The notes below the pieces were generated by a model, which worked only from the letters and a program-made list of their open reading frames with translations, did no database searches and was not told the DNA's origin. The position numbers and the translations under genes were made by a program. Positions 63,401 to 64,000 of a DNA stretch of 64,000 bases are shown here, one piece after another (the first letter of the stretch is position 1; each line of letters starts with the position of its first letter). This DNA is from Cucumis sativus (lineage: Eukaryota; Streptophyta; Magnoliopsida; Cucurbitales; Cucurbitaceae), in NCBI RefSeq assembly GCF_000004075.3, contig NC_026660.2, positions 4,340,001 to 4,404,000 on the forward strand. The letters run 5' to 3'.

Positions 63401-64000
63401 GGAACAAAACCCATATATGTAGGATTCGGGAGTATGGTATGGTGACCTCAGCATAATATGTATTTGTAACATTTTTGGTCAAAATGTCAAATGTCATACA
63501 TTCCATTTTATGTTCAATCATTGGATAGGATCCTTGGTTGTAAGTATACGATTTTAAAATTTCTGATAAAAGTTGTAGGGCATCATTAAAAATTAAGGTT
63601 CTGATAAAAGTTGTAGGGCATCATTAAAAATTAAGGGTTGTTGCAAATATAACAATCATGTCCAAAGTATTAGCAGATAGTATACAAAGCAAAAGAATTT
63701 GCAAACATAACAAAATTTAGATTTAGCTTTTAGATTCTATCAGTGATAGGCTATATTGCTATAGAGTCTATTAGCAATGGAGTCTATCACTAACAGGAAT
63801 CTTTTGTCAACGGTAGAGTTTATCATTAATAGATTATGCTATATTTGTCATTTTTAATGTTGTTATAGACCTAATTATTATCCCTAATAAGACTTCCTAT
63901 TGCAATTACCCTATAAATTATAGCTATTCTAATCCACTAGGCGTTAGCTTAAACTTTTGAATCTAATAGTGACTTAACTCTTCTTAATTACTATTCAATG
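51460..64000 (+). CDS. UGT80B1: Sterol 3-beta-glucosyltransferase, UGT80B1/TT15-like (3' end outside window)
   Basis: Supported coding exons: ...-53507, 53603-53845, 54307-54418, 55781-55951, 60870-60933, 61867-61924, 62045-62222 and 63306-63436; the gene continues past the right edge. All phases join cleanly. The enzyme transfers glucose from UDP-glucose to the 3-OH of sterols at membranes. Visible are VKIQRDGTVEV, the GT28-type RLKIAILVVGTRGDVQPF motif, EFGHHVRLATHTNF, IPSGPGEIS, HTHVAEALHVPLHIFFTMPW, NEFPHPLARVPQ and DWGPLVDVVGYCF. These match UGT80B1 better than UGT80A2. The UDP-sugar-binding C-terminal half lies outside. The first coding exon begins near 53364-53368, or at an ATG in it (53442); a short exon with ATG 53071 is possible but unproven. 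The GC-rich start near 51460-51660 suggests a leader exon with a long 5' intron. The intron after 53845 uses a GC donor, and the intron after 55951 carries a copia element. Confidence 0.9.
53846..54306 (+). other. GC-AG intron in the UGT80B1-like gene
   Basis: Exon ...AGG CTT CAG is followed by GCATGT. The next exon starts after TGCAG with GAA TTT GGC, giving RLQ-EFGHHVRLATH, which equals the Arabidopsis order without a gap. The nearest GT would add codons and shift the phase. So the donor is GC (53846-53847), the known minor class handled by the U2 spliceosome. Confidence 0.85.
56432..56632 (+). repeat. 5' LTR of the copia element
   Basis: Starts TGTTAGAGTTAG and ends GCTTTCA, immediately before the primer-binding site. 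It contains ctctttgtact and aataataagagc, which are probably the promoter-to-polyadenylation part. Confidence 0.9.
56636..56647 (+). other. Primer-binding site (initiator Met tRNA type)
   Basis: TAGTATCGGAGC differs from the usual copia PBS TGGTATCAGAGC at two places. It is four bases after the 5' LTR. Confidence 0.8.
56700..57130 (+). pseudogene. gag remnant with zinc knuckle
   Basis: After a short GC-rich start (ATG near 56719, stop soon after) only the end of gag is recognisable. The knuckle at 56994-57053 reads C-x2-C-x10-H-x4-C. The usual spacing is x4; the extra six residues come from an in-frame repeat of a Cys-Lys-Lys-Gln block (tgcaagaaacaa at 57003 and 57021). The bulk of gag is missing, so this is a deletion derivative. 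Confidence 0.75.
57200..57810 (+). pseudogene. Protease and GAG-pre-integrase remnants
   Basis: The aspartic protease signature should read D-S-G-A-T-D-H. Here the Ser position is a TAG stop (57275-57277), directly after the catalytic Asp. Downstream (about 57582-57806) the pre-integrase zinc finger is open: WHFRLGHSNF, then CDVCIQTKQH, giving the H-H-C-C pattern. A frame break separates the two parts. Confidence 0.8.
57815..58620 (+). pseudogene. Integrase remnant
   Basis: The core domain is recognisable in pieces: a FIDDHTR-like block near 57905-57930, the conserved PQQNGVAKWKNRHLLEVAHS block (about 58120-58180; most relatives have ER in place of KW) and a downstream LINRMPSRIL block. Several stops and shifts break the frame between 57800 and 58130, and another break lies near 58450. 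Confidence 0.8.
58799..59820 (+). pseudogene. Reverse transcriptase remnant
   Basis: An open stretch of 282 codons (58799-59647) contains the copia RT start (WEICALPKGHKTVGSKWVF, HKARLVAKEFTQ, LYQLDVKNDFLN). A frameshift near 59460-59480 breaks it. The catalytic block after that, at 59653-59664, reads Y-V-D-Y where an active enzyme has Y-V-D-D; the second metal-binding Asp is lost. LGNLKYFFGMEV and a stop near 59810 follow. Confidence 0.88.
60003..60320 (+). pseudogene. RNase H remnant
   Basis: A 105-codon open piece holds the copia RNase H blocks: YTDSDCAKSVVDRKSTSSYC, then VTWRSKKQSVVARSSAEAEY. The Trp usual in the first block is Cys here. A stop ends the frame at 60320 and the remaining C-terminal part (to about 60600) is in another frame. 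Confidence 0.85.
60611..60617 (+). other. Polypurine tract
   Basis: GAGGGGA directly before the 3' LTR, the expected plus-strand priming site. Confidence 0.8.
60618..60819 (+). repeat. 3' LTR of the copia element
   Basis: Starts GGTTAGAGTTAG, where the canonical TG end is mutated to GG, and ends GCTTTCA. It aligns along its full length to the 5' LTR, with mostly transition differences and one or two indels. Confidence 0.9.
62378..62579. mobile_element. PIF/Harbinger-type MITE in an intron of the UGT80B1-like gene
   Basis: A 202-bp non-coding segment with ends GGGTGTTCAC and, read inwards from the right, GGGTGCGCAC. It is flanked by TAA on both sides (62375-62377 and 62580-62582), the 3-bp target site of the Harbinger class. 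The interior is rich in ttggttt and aaccga segments that partly pair with each other. Confidence 0.65.
63561..63636. repeat. 38-bp exact tandem repeat, two copies
   Basis: Copy 1 is 63561-63598 and copy 2 is 63599-63636, identical by eye (ttctgataaaagttgtaggg onwards). It lies in the intron that follows exon 63306-63436. Confidence 0.9.
63700..63850. repeat. Dispersed short inverted motifs (tctatcagtgatag type)
   Basis: Several half-palindromic phrases sit close together: attctatcagtgataggct, gagtctattagc, gagtctatcac and gagtttatcattaatag. The same motif family is seen at 19601-19666. It resembles AT-rich dispersed repeats that I associate with cucurbit genomes. Confidence 0.5.

Overview
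This is nuclear DNA from a flowering plant, almost certainly a eudicot. It is AT-rich, its genes have many introns, the intergenic spacers are long and full of microsatellites, and remnants of Ty1/copia, LINE, hAT and PIF/Harbinger elements are present. The spliced proteins line up best with Arabidopsis families that I know from memory. Dispersed inverted-repeat motifs of the type tctatcagtgatag, and the style of the LINE remnant, make me lean towards Cucurbitaceae, but that is a weak guess.

Layout: (1) 1-1837, repeat-rich spacer, then a decayed extra copy of one exon (1838-1928) and a tRNA-Asn(GTT) gene (2016-2089). (2) 2371-5980, minus strand: six-exon gene for a plastid 5-formyltetrahydrofolate cyclo-ligase-like (COG0212) protein. 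(3) 6.0-9.5 kb: spacer with a hAT-type MITE that has 8-bp target duplications, and a tandem duplication. (4) 9613-21337, plus strand: 13-exon WD40-repeat protein gene, its introns enlarged by a LINE tail, LTR-like sequence and inverted repeats. (5) 27907-29082, plus: intronless ROH1/BYPASS1-like (DUF793) gene with a possible spliced downstream transcript. (6) 33999-35142, minus: three-exon early nodulin-like phytocyanin. (7) 39052-42388, minus: four-exon group A bZIP factor resembling GBF4. (8) 46525-47568, plus: intronless UPF0496 (DUF677) gene. (9) about 51.5 kb to beyond the right edge, plus: sterol 3-beta-glucosyltransferase of the UGT80B1/TT15 type. It is interrupted in one intron by a dead 4.4-kb copia element and is cut off by the window end.

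The exon joins given here were worked out by hand: reading phase, GT/GC-AG borders and continuity with the remembered family were all required to agree. The genes do not form a pathway; this is an ordinary stretch of plant chromosome. I found no convincing new multi-gene system. The most interesting items are a GC-AG intron in the UGT80B1-like gene, the tandem pseudo-exon of the COG0212 gene, a hexamer microsatellite that is itself the start-codon region of the phytocyanin, and an unusual in-frame duplication in the gag zinc knuckle of the dead copia element.
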